DNA from: a virus | Reading direction: 5' to 3' (one strand) | Virus record (IMG/VR): IMGVR_UViG_3300012006_000002 | Span: 38,767 to 102,766 of that record | Length of the DNA stretch: 64,000 nucleotides | Shown here: piece by piece, positions 35,227-43,821 of the stretch | Layout of the letters: the number at the start of each line of letters is the position of its first letter | Position numbering within the stretch: the stretch's first letter is position 1 | Position numbers and translations under genes: made by a program | The notes under the pieces: generated by a model | The model's input: only the letters and a program-made list of their open reading frames with translations | Databases searched by the model: none | Told to the model about the DNA's origin: nothing

Positions 35227-36825
35227 CTACTTTTCCCCGGAAAATTCTTTGTATTTTTGGGCAATCGCTTTGGCGTCACGGACACTTGGCTTCCGGGATT
35301 TTTTGGGTTTGGCTACGGGAACAAGAGGGTGTTCGCCACGAAGTATGGAGCGAATTTCTGGATGAAGTCGATAGGCTCCATCCTCCATCAGGGGAGGCAT
35401 GGGTGGCTGATAATTTTTTCTTTGACTTCCTTTTCTTACTTCTTTTTCCCATTCCTGACGCTGCTTATTATATTCCCTAAGAAGTGGTGTTCGGTATTTT
35501 ACAGGAAGAGAGGCATATCTCTGCGAATCATGAAGTGCCTCATATACTGCTACAGTATATTTATCATCATCGGTAAGATATTTGGAGCCTTCCGGATCAT
35601 CCATTTGATCTTTTAATCCCTGAATGTGATCATAGGCAAGATCACCACTATGCAATGCATTTTTCATGGCCGGATGATCTCTGAATCGGGGAACCATCAG
35701 ATGCTTGTTGCCCTTGGCCTCCCATCTTTTGGAATCGGCAGAGATGGCTGGGGGTTCAGGTTTTGGATCGCGAGGTTTGTCAAGATCGGGATTGGCAAGT
35801 CTGCGGCGTGCCCTTGCTTGTGCGGCTTTGATTGGGTTTAATAATGCTCTTCTTTCTTCTACCGGAAGACCCTCCAATTTTCGTCGCGTGGATACAGGGG
35901 CATCTCCTTCGGCTGCTGGTCGTTTCGGTGCGCGAGGCCTGCGTGCAGGTCGTTCGACAACCGGATCTGGTGCTGGAGATTCCTCGGCTACTGCTGCTGC
36001 CGTTTTTTTTGGCCGGGTTCTTTTTGGCGCAGAAGCAGATTGCTGCATTGCCGCCACATTTGCTGCAATCGGATCTTCTCCACTTTTTATGGATGCCTTT
36101 TTTGCGTCAAAAAACGCTATTGCTGAACGAGTAGCCTGTCGTTTTGCTTCCTGATGTGCTTCATTCGTGGGATCATACCTTTCGGCTCCTTCAAAAACAG
36201 GAGTAAGACGCCGGGGCGTTGCCCATCCGTGAATTTGAGAGGTTTTCAAAACTGCTGCGATTTGATCGCGGATTTGATCTTCTTTTACTTTTTGCACTCG
36301 TAAATCTGGCGCTTCAAAAACAGGGCTTTTCCCACTCGGAGTAGTAACTTTTAATCCATGTTGAAATAAATCAACAGGTGCAGCGGTTGGATTTTTTGGA
36401 TCATGCAACAAATATCCCATATCTGTAGTAATGGCAATATGATGATTGGGATGATTAGGGTCGCTATACGGTTTTCCCGGAGGAATCACTCTTCCTTCAG
36501 GCACTACGTGCGGATGCGCGATAAGTTTTGAAATATCAACTTCTTTATTGCCGTCCAATATTTTGCCCTGCATGAGAAGATTGTGTGCCCTCATGTGTTC
36601 TGCAAGTTGTGCCTTTGCTCGTCCGCTAAGTTCCTTCTCTCTCGCAGTAACAATCTTCGATGCAGGTGCTATGCTTTTTTTGCCCATTCCTCGGGATATG
36701 ATGGGTTGCAAACCCTTTTGCAGTCTTGCTTCAGGGCTGCTGATATCAATGACAGGAGATGGATTTGTCCTTACAACATATCCATACATTCTTCTCATAA
36801 ACTTTGCAATATCATTATTATTCAT
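35227..36825 (-). CDS. Large basic, partly disordered phage protein (532 aa)
   Basis: No family recognised. It opens with IAKFMRRMYGYVVRT, sharing an M-[RE]-x-M-[YH]-G motif with two neighbours. Residues ~245-345 are Pro/Arg/Ala/Lys-rich and disordered (PKRTRPKKTAAAV…PARRPRAPKRPAAEG). The C-terminal ~170 residues are globular-helical (DHIQGLKDQMDDPEGSKYLTDDDKYTVAVYEAL). The ATG overlaps the stop of the upstream gene (TAATG). Composition and clustering suggest a packaged or injected virion protein; that is inference. Confidence 0.65.
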   Translation of the reverse strand: MNNNDIAKFMRRMYGYVVRTNPSPVIDISSPEARLQKGLQPIISRGMGKKSIAPASKIVTAREKELSGRAKAQLAEHMRAHNLLMQGKILDGNKEVDISKLIAHPHVVPEGRVIPPGKPYSDPNHPNHHIAITTDMGYLLHDPKNPTAAPVDLFQHGLKVTTPSGKSPVFEAPDLRVQKVKEDQIRDQIAAVLKTSQIHGWATPRRLTPVFEGAERYDPTNEAHQEAKRQATRSAIAFFDAKKASIKSGEDPIAANVAAMQQSASAPKRTRPKKTAAAVAEESPAPDPVVERPARRPRAPKRPAAEGDAPVSTRRKLEGLPVEERRALLNPIKAAQARARRRLANPDLDKPRDPKPEPPAISADSKRWEAKGNKHLMVPRFRDHPAMKNALHSGDLAYDHIQGLKDQMDDPEGSKYLTDDDKYTVAVYEALHDSQRYASLPVKYRTPLLREYNKQRQEWEKEVRKGSQRKNYQPPMPPLMEDGAYRLHPEIRSILRGEHPLVPVAKPKKSRKPSVRDAKAIAQKYKEFSGEK

Positions 36826-37628
36826 TAGTTTGCAATTGGCTTTCTGGAATAACTATCAGACGTGACATTTTCGGATACATCATATGGACGAGGAACTCTC
36901 TGGACCTGATCCGAGGGTGATTGCAATATTCCAGTATAATCAACAGGTGTTGAGTGATATGTTTCCTTATAGTATTCGGCATTTGGACCAGTCACGGTAT
37001 TGTAATCTCCAACCCCTCGCACGACCTTGATGCCGTTGCGCCTTCTCCAATCAAGCACAGCATCAGCGCTGTTCTTGTTTCGCTGATGCCAGCCATAATT
37101 TATGTGACCCGGATCAGTTATTCTTCCAGATATTCTTGCGGCACTCTCTAATTCTTGATCTGTTTTTGTGTGAGCCGGATTAGTGTCCATGTCAATATCT
37201 GAATACATTGACTGAACATGTCCGCCAACCTCTTGGTGTTGACCTTGTTGTCCGCGATTTCTATCGTTTTCGCGTCTATACTCAAGTTCGCCTTTGTTTT
37301 TTTGATTTTTTCTTGTTGCAATAGACGCATCCATATTCATTTTTTGCGGTTCTTTGCGTATATTGCTCGAAGCATCTGATGTTTTTTGCTCTACGTCATT
37401 TGCTGTAGGATTTAATTTTACTCTCATGCCAAACGATGATGCCGCAGATCCACTTCCTCCAATTTGCTTTGATCGCATACTAAAAGAGGGGTCACTTTCT
37501 GTAGCTTTACGCAGCCTTTGCATGGAAACCGAAACCGGAATTCCATGCATTCGCTCCATCAACTCCGCAAATTTTTCTGGCTTCATCATGTATTTCTTAG
37601 AAAGAAAATGCTCCATACGAGGCATCAT
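36825..37628 (-). CDS. Hypothetical polar protein (267 aa)
   Basis: Highly charged, Asn/Gln/Arg-rich, with a disordered centre (~85-150). The N-terminus (EHFLSKKYMMKPEKFAELMERMHGIPVSV) has the M-E-R-M-H-G variant of the motif seen in neighbours. It overlaps the upstream gene by 32 nt. The start is uncertain: ATG 37628, 37625 or TTG 37640 are possible and no ribosome site is clear. No family recognised. Confidence 0.55.
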   Translation of the reverse strand: MMPRMEHFLSKKYMMKPEKFAELMERMHGIPVSVSMQRLRKATESDPSFSMRSKQIGGSGSAASSFGMRVKLNPTANDVEQKTSDASSNIRKEPQKMNMDASIATRKNQKNKGELEYRRENDRNRGQQGQHQEVGGHVQSMYSDIDMDTNPAHTKTDQELESAARISGRITDPGHINYGWHQRNKNSADAVLDWRRRNGIKVVRGVGDYNTVTGPNAEYYKETYHSTPVDYTGILQSPSDQVQRVPRPYDVSENVTSDSYSRKPIAN

Positions 37629-39108
37629 TATTATTTTCAAATGTGTCTAGTCCATGCCACCCCGCCTTGACTCGCTTCTTTCTTTTGCCATGCCTGAGGT
37701 CGCGGAAATATGTGTTTGCATGGTCCATGAACGTTTTAGATTTTGGTCCAAGCTTAGGATCACCTGTCATCTTAGGATCCGCGTTTTTAGAAAAATGCTT
37801 GCGTTTTCCCGATGCAATATCTTGCATGTGACCTTCATTCAAGATAGCTCGTTCTGCGAACCCTGCTGGCTTGCCCTTTATGTCAGCAGAATCCCTGTCT
37901 GTTGTCCATCCTTCGTGACCAACACGTTTGGCTTGCAGTCTGATTGTTTTCGCAGGATTTGTGGGATCTGATGCTAGATATCCACGCTTTTTATCATTGA
38001 ATTGCTGGTGAAGTTTCTGGACTTTTTCTGCAGTATTGGCATGCTCTAAACCATTTTGATGCAGTTCATCCCTGCCGTTCCCAAGGGTAAGATTCAAATT
38101 TCCTATCTTCTCATGATTCTTCTCGTCTCTGAACAAATGACCGGGAACAAACGTGTTGAGATGATTGGCAATATTTCTGTGGTAATCTCCCATCTCTCCA
38201 GTGTGAAATCCAACCACATCTTTTCCGGTAGTTTTGTCTTGAGCAATTCCGTGGCTTGGAACCCATCCATGTGTTGGATGATGAGCAAAAATTTGCTCAT
38301 GACCCTCATGATCATTAATTTTTACAATGGGGGTGGCACCAACTTTTGAACCCCATTGACCTGTTCCGTTGTTTGCAAGACCAATATTCATGGATCTTGA
38401 GTCTTTCAGTCCATGCATGTACTTCCAGTGAGCTGCTTCTTGAGGGGAACGATGCTCGACATCTGCCGAATTACTGTGTTCACTAAGAATTCCATGATTA
38501 TTCATAGCGGCAAGATTTGCATACGCTTCGCCTAAGCCCTGCATGCCCTGCATTGTCTGATTGCCTTTACTGTAAAGACCGTTTTTATCGGCTTTCATTT
38601 TTGCATCAGTCGCAGCCTTTGTAGTGGCCGCTACTCCAGCAGAACTAGCGGGATGAAACGATGCGCCCATTCCCTTGGTTGACGCACCTTTTGCCGGAGA
38701 TGGTGGCGACCACAGTGCTTTGGAAAAATAATCAATATTATCATTCTTTGCTAGTAAATTATAAATTTGTTTATTATTGTATCCAAAAGACTTTTTGTAG
38801 TAATTAATTAAAGATTCTACATTTACATACGGAGTATCTTTATAGGCTTTTTCAAAGGAAACGCCATTGGCTCGCACTGGAAATAGACGATATGTCTCTA
38901 CTTCGTAAAATGCATCTTCTGTTTGCTGATCAGTGATTGGGGAAAAGAAATTTTGTGAATATGTTTGAGTAAACGATTTGTACGCAATGTCAATCCGTCG
39001 CTTGCGCTTCTCTTCCGGATTCAATTGACGCTTTGTTTGTTTTGGCAATTTGTCGTTTGGTCCCCAGCGGGGAGTGTAATCATCCTTACCAAACTTGTCG
39101 TTTTTCAT
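37597..39108 (-). CDS. Hypothetical large protein (503 aa)
   Basis: No family recognised. The N-terminus is basic (KQTKRQLNPEEKRKRRIDIAYKSF). Residues ~205-330 are rich in His, Gly and Asp (NDHEGHEQIFAHHPTHGWVPSHG, HTGEMGDYHRNIANHLN), a pattern that could bind metal. The C-terminus is Lys/Arg-rich. Between two genes of similar make-up, it likely belongs to the same functional set. Confidence 0.55.
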   Translation of the reverse strand: MKNDKFGKDDYTPRWGPNDKLPKQTKRQLNPEEKRKRRIDIAYKSFTQTYSQNFFSPITDQQTEDAFYEVETYRLFPVRANGVSFEKAYKDTPYVNVESLINYYKKSFGYNNKQIYNLLAKNDNIDYFSKALWSPPSPAKGASTKGMGASFHPASSAGVAATTKAATDAKMKADKNGLYSKGNQTMQGMQGLGEAYANLAAMNNHGILSEHSNSADVEHRSPQEAAHWKYMHGLKDSRSMNIGLANNGTGQWGSKVGATPIVKINDHEGHEQIFAHHPTHGWVPSHGIAQDKTTGKDVVGFHTGEMGDYHRNIANHLNTFVPGHLFRDEKNHEKIGNLNLTLGNGRDELHQNGLEHANTAEKVQKLHQQFNDKKRGYLASDPTNPAKTIRLQAKRVGHEGWTTDRDSADIKGKPAGFAERAILNEGHMQDIASGKRKHFSKNADPKMTGDPKLGPKSKTFMDHANTYFRDLRHGKRKKRVKAGWHGLDTFENNNDASYGAFSF

Positions 39109-39110
39109 TG

Positions 39111-40349
39111 TTATCGTCCAGTTGCGTTTTTGCGCATTGAACGACCGTGAAGAAGAAGGCTTTTGGCAAACGAAACATCAAAATCTGGCTGGCGGATTGA
39201 CTTGTCCAGCGGCTTTGGCGGATTCTTCTTGCCTCGAAACTGAACGAAAGTAGCAAATGATCTCCGCGGACGATCATCGGGAAGATTTGGATCCTGCTGA
39301 CTCTGTTGTTCCATCGCACGGGCATGGCGGATATCATCTTCTCGGGCAGCAACGTGCCTGTCCCAGCTTCCACCCATGTGCTGAAAACTACCACTTGGGC
39401 CGACCTTGCTGGGATCAAACGTTTGGCCGTTTTCAGCCGCCACTCTTGCGCGATTTGCTGCCCGCTTTTCAGCCGACTTGCCAAGTTTTTGTGCGCTTCG
39501 GATGGAGCGGTCGGCGGCAATTGCCTTTGCGCCTTCCTGATGTCGGCCCGAGCGCATGCGTCCGTTGCCGCTTGCACGGTCGTCACGCTTGTCTGTTCCT
39601 CGTGCGCTTGGCGGCTGACGACGCATGGACGAATACGAAGGCGCATCATCTTCTTCGCCCTTATCCAGTTCCTCTGGTGAAGCAAACGAAGCAAACTTCT
39701 GCCGCTTGCTATTGTTCTCGTTCTTGGTATTCTGCGCCATGGCCTGCGCTGTCCCGGTTCCATGTACAGCCTGTCCATTTCGTGGCCCGCCGAAGTGCTG
39801 TGTCTGTCCCGGAGCGGCCATATTGGGCTTCTTTGCGTTTCCCACTTCCTGCCCGAATTTTGGATGAGAGGAATCAAGATACTGGGCCTTGATCAAGGAA
39901 TACGTTGAATAGTACTCACCAGCAACCGTATCAATTGCGGAACGATAATGAAATTCCGGATCATTTGTCGCAATTCCCTTGCGCAAATCACGCTGCTCAA
40001 TCTCTGTTGCAGACTTTCGGACGCGAGCAAGGTCTTCCTTGAAATGTTTGGCGTCAACACCTTCAATAGCAATTGATCGGGACGACGACGTTCCCTCTCC
40101 AAGCGGAGCAATGATCACGCCATATGCACCATCCTGATGCAACTCAAACTTGTTTCCAACATGCCATGCGCCAATCGTTGCATGCGTCTCAGGAGCGTCA
40201 ATCTTCCTGATGCTTGCGTTATAGTGATTCTGGCTGTATCCATACATGCTTCTCATCATGTCGGAAATAAGTTCATCATTTGGTGCAGACTTGTAGATCT
40301 TGACAGAATCATTCATATTTCCAAGGAATGACGTGGTGTTGCGGTTCAT
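39111..40349 (-). CDS. Large basic, partly disordered phage protein (412 aa)
   Basis: Start at 40349 is set by AAGGAAG before the ATG; the open frame to 40400 overlaps the upstream gene. The N-terminal ~130 residues are folded, with LISDMMRSMYGYSQNHY near 28-44 (shared M-R-x-M-Y-G-Y motif). The middle is Arg/Ala/Gln-rich and disordered. The C-terminus ends FDVSFAKSLLLHGRSMRKNATGR, with the A-K-S-L-L element found in several other large proteins here. Function unknown. Confidence 0.6.
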   Translation of the reverse strand: MNRNTTSFLGNMNDSVKIYKSAPNDELISDMMRSMYGYSQNHYNASIRKIDAPETHATIGAWHVGNKFELHQDGAYGVIIAPLGEGTSSSRSIAIEGVDAKHFKEDLARVRKSATEIEQRDLRKGIATNDPEFHYRSAIDTVAGEYYSTYSLIKAQYLDSSHPKFGQEVGNAKKPNMAAPGQTQHFGGPRNGQAVHGTGTAQAMAQNTKNENNSKRQKFASFASPEELDKGEEDDAPSYSSMRRQPPSARGTDKRDDRASGNGRMRSGRHQEGAKAIAADRSIRSAQKLGKSAEKRAANRARVAAENGQTFDPSKVGPSGSFQHMGGSWDRHVAAREDDIRHARAMEQQSQQDPNLPDDRPRRSFATFVQFRGKKNPPKPLDKSIRQPDFDVSFAKSLLLHGRSMRKNATGR

Positions 40350-40365
40350 TATGTTTTCTTCCTTT

Positions 40366-41241
40366 TTACTTGCGTTTTGATTTGGCTTGCCGATAATCAT
40401 CTTCAGTCATTGCGTCTGGCCCCGGACCTGCGGAAAATCCAAAAGGACGATTGGTTTTCATGACTGGTTTTTTTTCAACAGGGGGACGAACTCGTCCCGG
40501 ACGATTTTCCGGACGCTCTTCCTGAATGTTTCTTGTATCACTCGGCAGCGGAATCTTGAACTTGTTTCCGGCCGCAGTGGCAAACTCAGCCTTGCGAAAT
40601 GACTTTCGTGTTCCGTCGGGATTATGCGTTGCCTTTGGATAGCGCTGTCCGTCAAGTCCGGTTGATCCCGGATTCGCTGCCGGATGATAATCGCTAAGAG
40701 TCATTCCGGGAGGAAGGACTTGCCCGCGAGGGGTACGTTTTTGGGGGACAGGTGCAACTCCTGTCATTTTGCCTTTTCGTCGCTCAATTGCACTCGGGCC
40801 TTTTCTTGGCTTGTAGTCTGCGTCCCCAAGCGGATAGTCGTTACCCATGTCATCGAGAAGACCCTTGCCAAAACTCTTCTTCGAGCCATGGCCATATTCT
40901 TCGTGATACCAACTTGGCATTCCAGATACGCCCTGACCTTTTGACTGCTTTTCACGCCATTGACGAATGGCGCGAAGCGTGTCAAGTTGGGTTGCATATT
41001 TCTCTTCCGCTTGCCGAAACTTCGTGTGTTGTCCGGCAGTTTCGGCTTGATGCGCTTGCTTCGCAAAATGATCTCGCGCGTCGAGCGCATCCGCTCGGGC
41101 ATGCGCAATTTGCTGATCGTTATATTGATGATAGTGATGACCAGCCTCGGGATGATAGGGAATACCCTTTTCTGCCTTGGATAAATCCTGAAGTTCAACA
41201 TACGTATTCATTGATTTATTGAAAAGATATCTTCTTGCCAT
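40366..41241 (-). CDS. Hypothetical basic protein (291 aa)
   Basis: GAGGAG six bases upstream fixes the start MARRYLFNKSMNTYVELQDL. A His-rich segment (EAGHHYHQYNDQQIAHARADALDARDHFAKQ, ~33-63) leads into a long helix; the C-terminal half is Pro/Lys/Arg-rich and disordered. It is the first gene of a unit driven by the minus-strand promoter at 41313-41341. No family recognised. Confidence 0.6.
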   Translation of the reverse strand: MARRYLFNKSMNTYVELQDLSKAEKGIPYHPEAGHHYHQYNDQQIAHARADALDARDHFAKQAHQAETAGQHTKFRQAEEKYATQLDTLRAIRQWREKQSKGQGVSGMPSWYHEEYGHGSKKSFGKGLLDDMGNDYPLGDADYKPRKGPSAIERRKGKMTGVAPVPQKRTPRGQVLPPGMTLSDYHPAANPGSTGLDGQRYPKATHNPDGTRKSFRKAEFATAAGNKFKIPLPSDTRNIQEERPENRPGRVRPPVEKKPVMKTNRPFGFSAGPGPDAMTEDDYRQAKSKRK

Positions 41242-41312
41242 GAACTTCTCCTCGTTCGGCACAGTATTGATTTATTATAAACAAATTCTATAAGAAATGG
41301 TTTGCTTAGACA

Positions 41313-41341
41313 AGATAACAGAAGAAGCAAAGGAGTGTCAA
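41313..41341 (-). promoter_or_regulatory. Minus-strand promoter for the 41241 operon
   Basis: On the minus strand TTGACA (41341-41336) and TTATCT (41318-41313) are separated by 17 nt, between ThyA's stop and the next minus-strand gene. Confidence 0.7.
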
Positions 41342-41344
41342 CGC

Positions 41345-42148
41345 TTATACGGATACAGGTGCTGATATTGATGGATGACTTTGCAATTCATAAAGAACAA
41401 AATCAGAGGCAGAAAGATTTTCGACTTCCTGAAGAGAAGAGAATGACGGCATTACCAGAGTCGGACGATTGAAAGGATCGCGGGATAACTGTTCACTGAC
41501 TTGTTCAACGTGATTGTCATATATATGGGCATCTCCAAGGGAAAATATCAATGAATGCGGAATTCTGTCTGTAACTTGAGCAAGTATGGAAAGAAGAAGT
41601 CCATACGATGCTATGTTAAAAGGAACCCCAAGAAACATATCTCCAGATCTCTGGGTAACTTTCATTGAAACATGATTATATCCATGACAATATAATTGAA
41701 ACATGACATGGCAGGGAGGGAGTGCCATCGAAGGAATATCGGAAGGATTCCATGCATTCACGACAAGTCTGCGGCTATTTGGATTCGTGCGTATTTCATC
41801 AACAATGTTTTGAAGTTGATCAATTGATCCGGAAGGAGATGGCCAATTTCGCCATTGATGTCCATAAATTGGACCTAGCGATCCGTCGTCTTTTTCCCAC
41901 TCATTCCAGATAGTTACGCGGCGTTCTTTTAGCCAATTATTGTTTGTTTCTCCACGAATAAAAAACAACAATTCCCATACAATGGATTTCCATGCCAGCC
42001 GCTTGGTGGTTACCAAGGGAAATCCATCATTAAAATGGAAACGCATTTCTCTGGGCGCAAAAACACTTCGCGTACCCGTCCCTGTGCGATCCATCCTTCG
42101 AACGCCATGCCTCAGCACTTCGTCTAAAACTTCAAGATATTCCTTCAT
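41345..42148 (-). CDS. thyA: Thymidylate synthase, ThyA type (267 aa)
   Basis: Methylates dUMP to dTMP using methylene-tetrahydrofolate. Family blocks in order: DRTGTGTRSVFAPREMRFHFNDGFPLVTTKR (~19-49), IVWELLFFIRGETNNNWL (~55-72), GPIYGHQWRNW (~91-101), the catalytic Cys in MALPPCHVMFQLY (~140), QRSGDMFLGVPFNIASYGLLL (~163-183) and GDAHIYDNHVEQV (~203-215). The length is normal. ATG 42148 has GAGGAAAG upstream; a TTG three codons earlier is less likely. DHFR lies in the same minus-strand region, making a complete dTMP-folate cycle. Confidence 0.95.
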   Translation of the reverse strand: MKEYLEVLDEVLRHGVRRMDRTGTGTRSVFAPREMRFHFNDGFPLVTTKRLAWKSIVWELLFFIRGETNNNWLKERRVTIWNEWEKDDGSLGPIYGHQWRNWPSPSGSIDQLQNIVDEIRTNPNSRRLVVNAWNPSDIPSMALPPCHVMFQLYCHGYNHVSMKVTQRSGDMFLGVPFNIASYGLLLSILAQVTDRIPHSLIFSLGDAHIYDNHVEQVSEQLSRDPFNRPTLVMPSFSSLQEVENLSASDFVLYELQSHPSISAPVSV

Positions 42149-42174
42149 GATGCGCAATTCTTTCCTCGTGGGTA

Positions 42175-42201
42175 GCCGGATCCGTCGGCGTCTGTTATAC
42201 T
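42175..42201 (+). promoter_or_regulatory. Promoter of the GCCGTT/CCGTC family before 42314
   Basis: GCCGGATCCGTC (42175-42186) starts exactly 21 nt before TATACT (42196-42201), the spacing of the GC-rich array promoters, and CTGTTATACTAGGGG matches their CTGTTACACTAGGGG. A second AT-rich -10 cluster (TATAGT, TATAAT) lies at 42275-42296. Confidence 0.55.
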
Positions 42202-42313
42202 AGGGGTGGCGTCATGGATCATCAGCAGCAAATCAGTTTTTTTTGAAAGCCTTTATTTTTGGCGACATTTGTATTATAGTATACACGTGATATAATATTT
42301 GTCGGAGAATAAA

Positions 42314-43462
42314 ATGTCAGTATCGTTAAGAGAACATTTGCTTAGAAAATCCAGACAAGAGTTGAGGGACGCGAATCATTCTTTGGTTTGGTATTCCGCA
42401 ATGCGAAAAGCTGATCTGAACGCACAGGCAAGCGCTGGCGGAAACCCGAGGGCACAAAGTGACTATTGGCAACGATATCACGGAGCGACGCTCGACCAAC
42501 ACTTGAATGATCCGTCCGGGCTTCCTCCATCTGCTCGCGATCATATCGAAAGTCAGCGCGAGTTCTGGCAGGGACGCGCTGGCGCTCCCAAGCCAAAGCG
42601 TACTGCTGCGCCAAAACCTTGGCCAAATGGCGAGAGACGCATTCCCGGAACCGGCGCTCCGGAAGAGCGCGACCCGCGGTCGCTCGGAACCATGAGGAGA
42701 TTACGACGCATTGCAGATAGATATGTTGCAAGCATAGGACTTCCGAAGATCAATCATGATCATCCTCCGATTGCAAAAGTTGATCCGGCATTTCATACTG
42801 AAATGGCTCATGCATTTGAACACATGAAAAATGAACCAAATCATCCTGCGGTAAGAGCATCGTATGATGCACTCGCCAAAGAAACAATAGCGCAATTTGA
42901 AGCGTTACGTCGGGCTGGAGTGAAATTCAAGCCGATTCCCGAGGGTCATGGCGATCCATATGAAGGAAATGCACAAAAGATGCTGCATGACTTGCATCAC
43001 AACAAGACGCTGCATTATTTCCAGACCGCACATGGATATGGCGATGAGGGAGCGAATGTTGATCCGGAGAATAAGCCCCTGACTGCAATCGCCGTAGGAT
43101 CTGATGGAAAGAACTTGCATATAGATGGACATAGTGGTCCGCTTATGGTAAATGATATATTCAGAGTTGTTCACGATGTGATGGGGCATGGGCTTGCCGG
43201 TGGTTCAGGATATAAAGGTTATTCGTTTACTCCTCATGGAGAGGAAAGCGCATGGAGACATCATCTCTTGATGTACACACCGGCAGCACGAATGGCGATG
43301 ACTCAGGAGTTAAGAGGACAAAATTCATGGGTTAACTATGGCCCTCATGGGAAAAAGAATCGAACATCCCCTCCGGATACCACATATGCTGATCAGAAAG
43401 TTGGCTTATGGCCGGAAAAATATCAGGAACTCTATCACAATGAGGAAAAACAAGATGGCTGA
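42314..43462 (+). CDS. Conserved phage protein with HDxxGH…E…H domain (382 aa)
   Basis: The C-terminal ~130 residues carry a pattern recurrent in phage proteins: VVHDVMGHGLAGGSGYK, GEESAWRHHLLMYTPAARMAMTQELRGQNSWVNYGPHG and YADQKVGLWP. The invariant H-D-x2-G-H, E and H-H residues suggest a metal site, maybe a hydrolase; I know no assigned function. The N-terminal ~100 residues are basic and helical. ATG 42314 with GGAG upstream is preferred to TTG 42299. It overlaps the next gene by 8 nt. Confidence 0.7.
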   Translation: MSVSLREHLLRKSRQELRDANHSLVWYSAMRKADLNAQASAGGNPRAQSDYWQRYHGATLDQHLNDPSGLPPSARDHIESQREFWQGRAGAPKPKRTAAPKPWPNGERRIPGTGAPEERDPRSLGTMRRLRRIADRYVASIGLPKINHDHPPIAKVDPAFHTEMAHAFEHMKNEPNHPAVRASYDALAKETIAQFEALRRAGVKFKPIPEGHGDPYEGNAQKMLHDLHHNKTLHYFQTAHGYGDEGANVDPENKPLTAIAVGSDGKNLHIDGHSGPLMVNDIFRVVHDVMGHGLAGGSGYKGYSFTPHGEESAWRHHLLMYTPAARMAMTQELRGQNSWVNYGPHGKKNRTSPPDTTYADQKVGLWPEKYQELYHNEEKQDG

Positions 43463-43613
43463 AAAAAAAGTTGAAAAAATGAAGAAATCCTCAAGCAGAA
43501 AATCTTCTCCGGTTTCTAAGAAAGTTGCGCAGCATAATTTGGCCGAACACTCTCGACGGTGCGCAATTCCAGAATGGGAATGGGCCATGTATGAAGACGA
43601 AGTTCAGAACTAG
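43455..43613 (+). CDS. Small basic protein (52 aa)
   Basis: The first half is Lys/Ser-rich and disordered; the second half (HNLAEHSRRCAIPEWEWAMYEDEV) is aromatic and acidic. GAGG precedes the ATG, which lies inside the preceding gene's end (8-nt overlap). No family recognised. Confidence 0.6.
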   Translation: MAEKKVEKMKKSSSRKSSPVSKKVAQHNLAEHSRRCAIPEWEWAMYEDEVQN

Positions 43614-43630
43614 TTGAAAGGAAAGAGAAA

Positions 43631-43813
43631 ATGGACGCAAAAAAGAAGCCACAACGCAGTATTGAAGAAATCCTTCAAGGTCGTAATCTTGTAGATCCGA
43701 AAGCATTAGCCGCCTACATGGAAGCCATGAAGAAAGAGAAGGCGATGGAGCGCGAAATGGCTCGCCGTAGGCGCAAAGCTCCTGCCCACGAAAAGCATCT
43801 TCACTACTCGTAG
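43631..43813 (+). CDS. Small charged helical protein (60 aa)
   Basis: Predicted helices, very rich in Lys/Arg/Glu/Met, ending in a basic stretch (EMARRRRKAPAHEK). GAAAGGAAAGAG lies upstream. It precedes the first kinase-fold gene by 8 nt, so they are likely co-translated. Confidence 0.55.
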   Translation: MDAKKKPQRSIEEILQGRNLVDPKALAAYMEAMKKEKAMEREMARRRRKAPAHEKHLHYS

Positions 43814-43821
43814 AAAAAAGT

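Noticed and set aside
39257-39892. Long plus-strand open frame (211 aa) opposite the 412-aa minus-strand gene
   Set aside because: It lacks a ribosome site, has an odd His/Cys/Arg-rich composition, and is the antisense of a gene with clear start, repeats and motifs.
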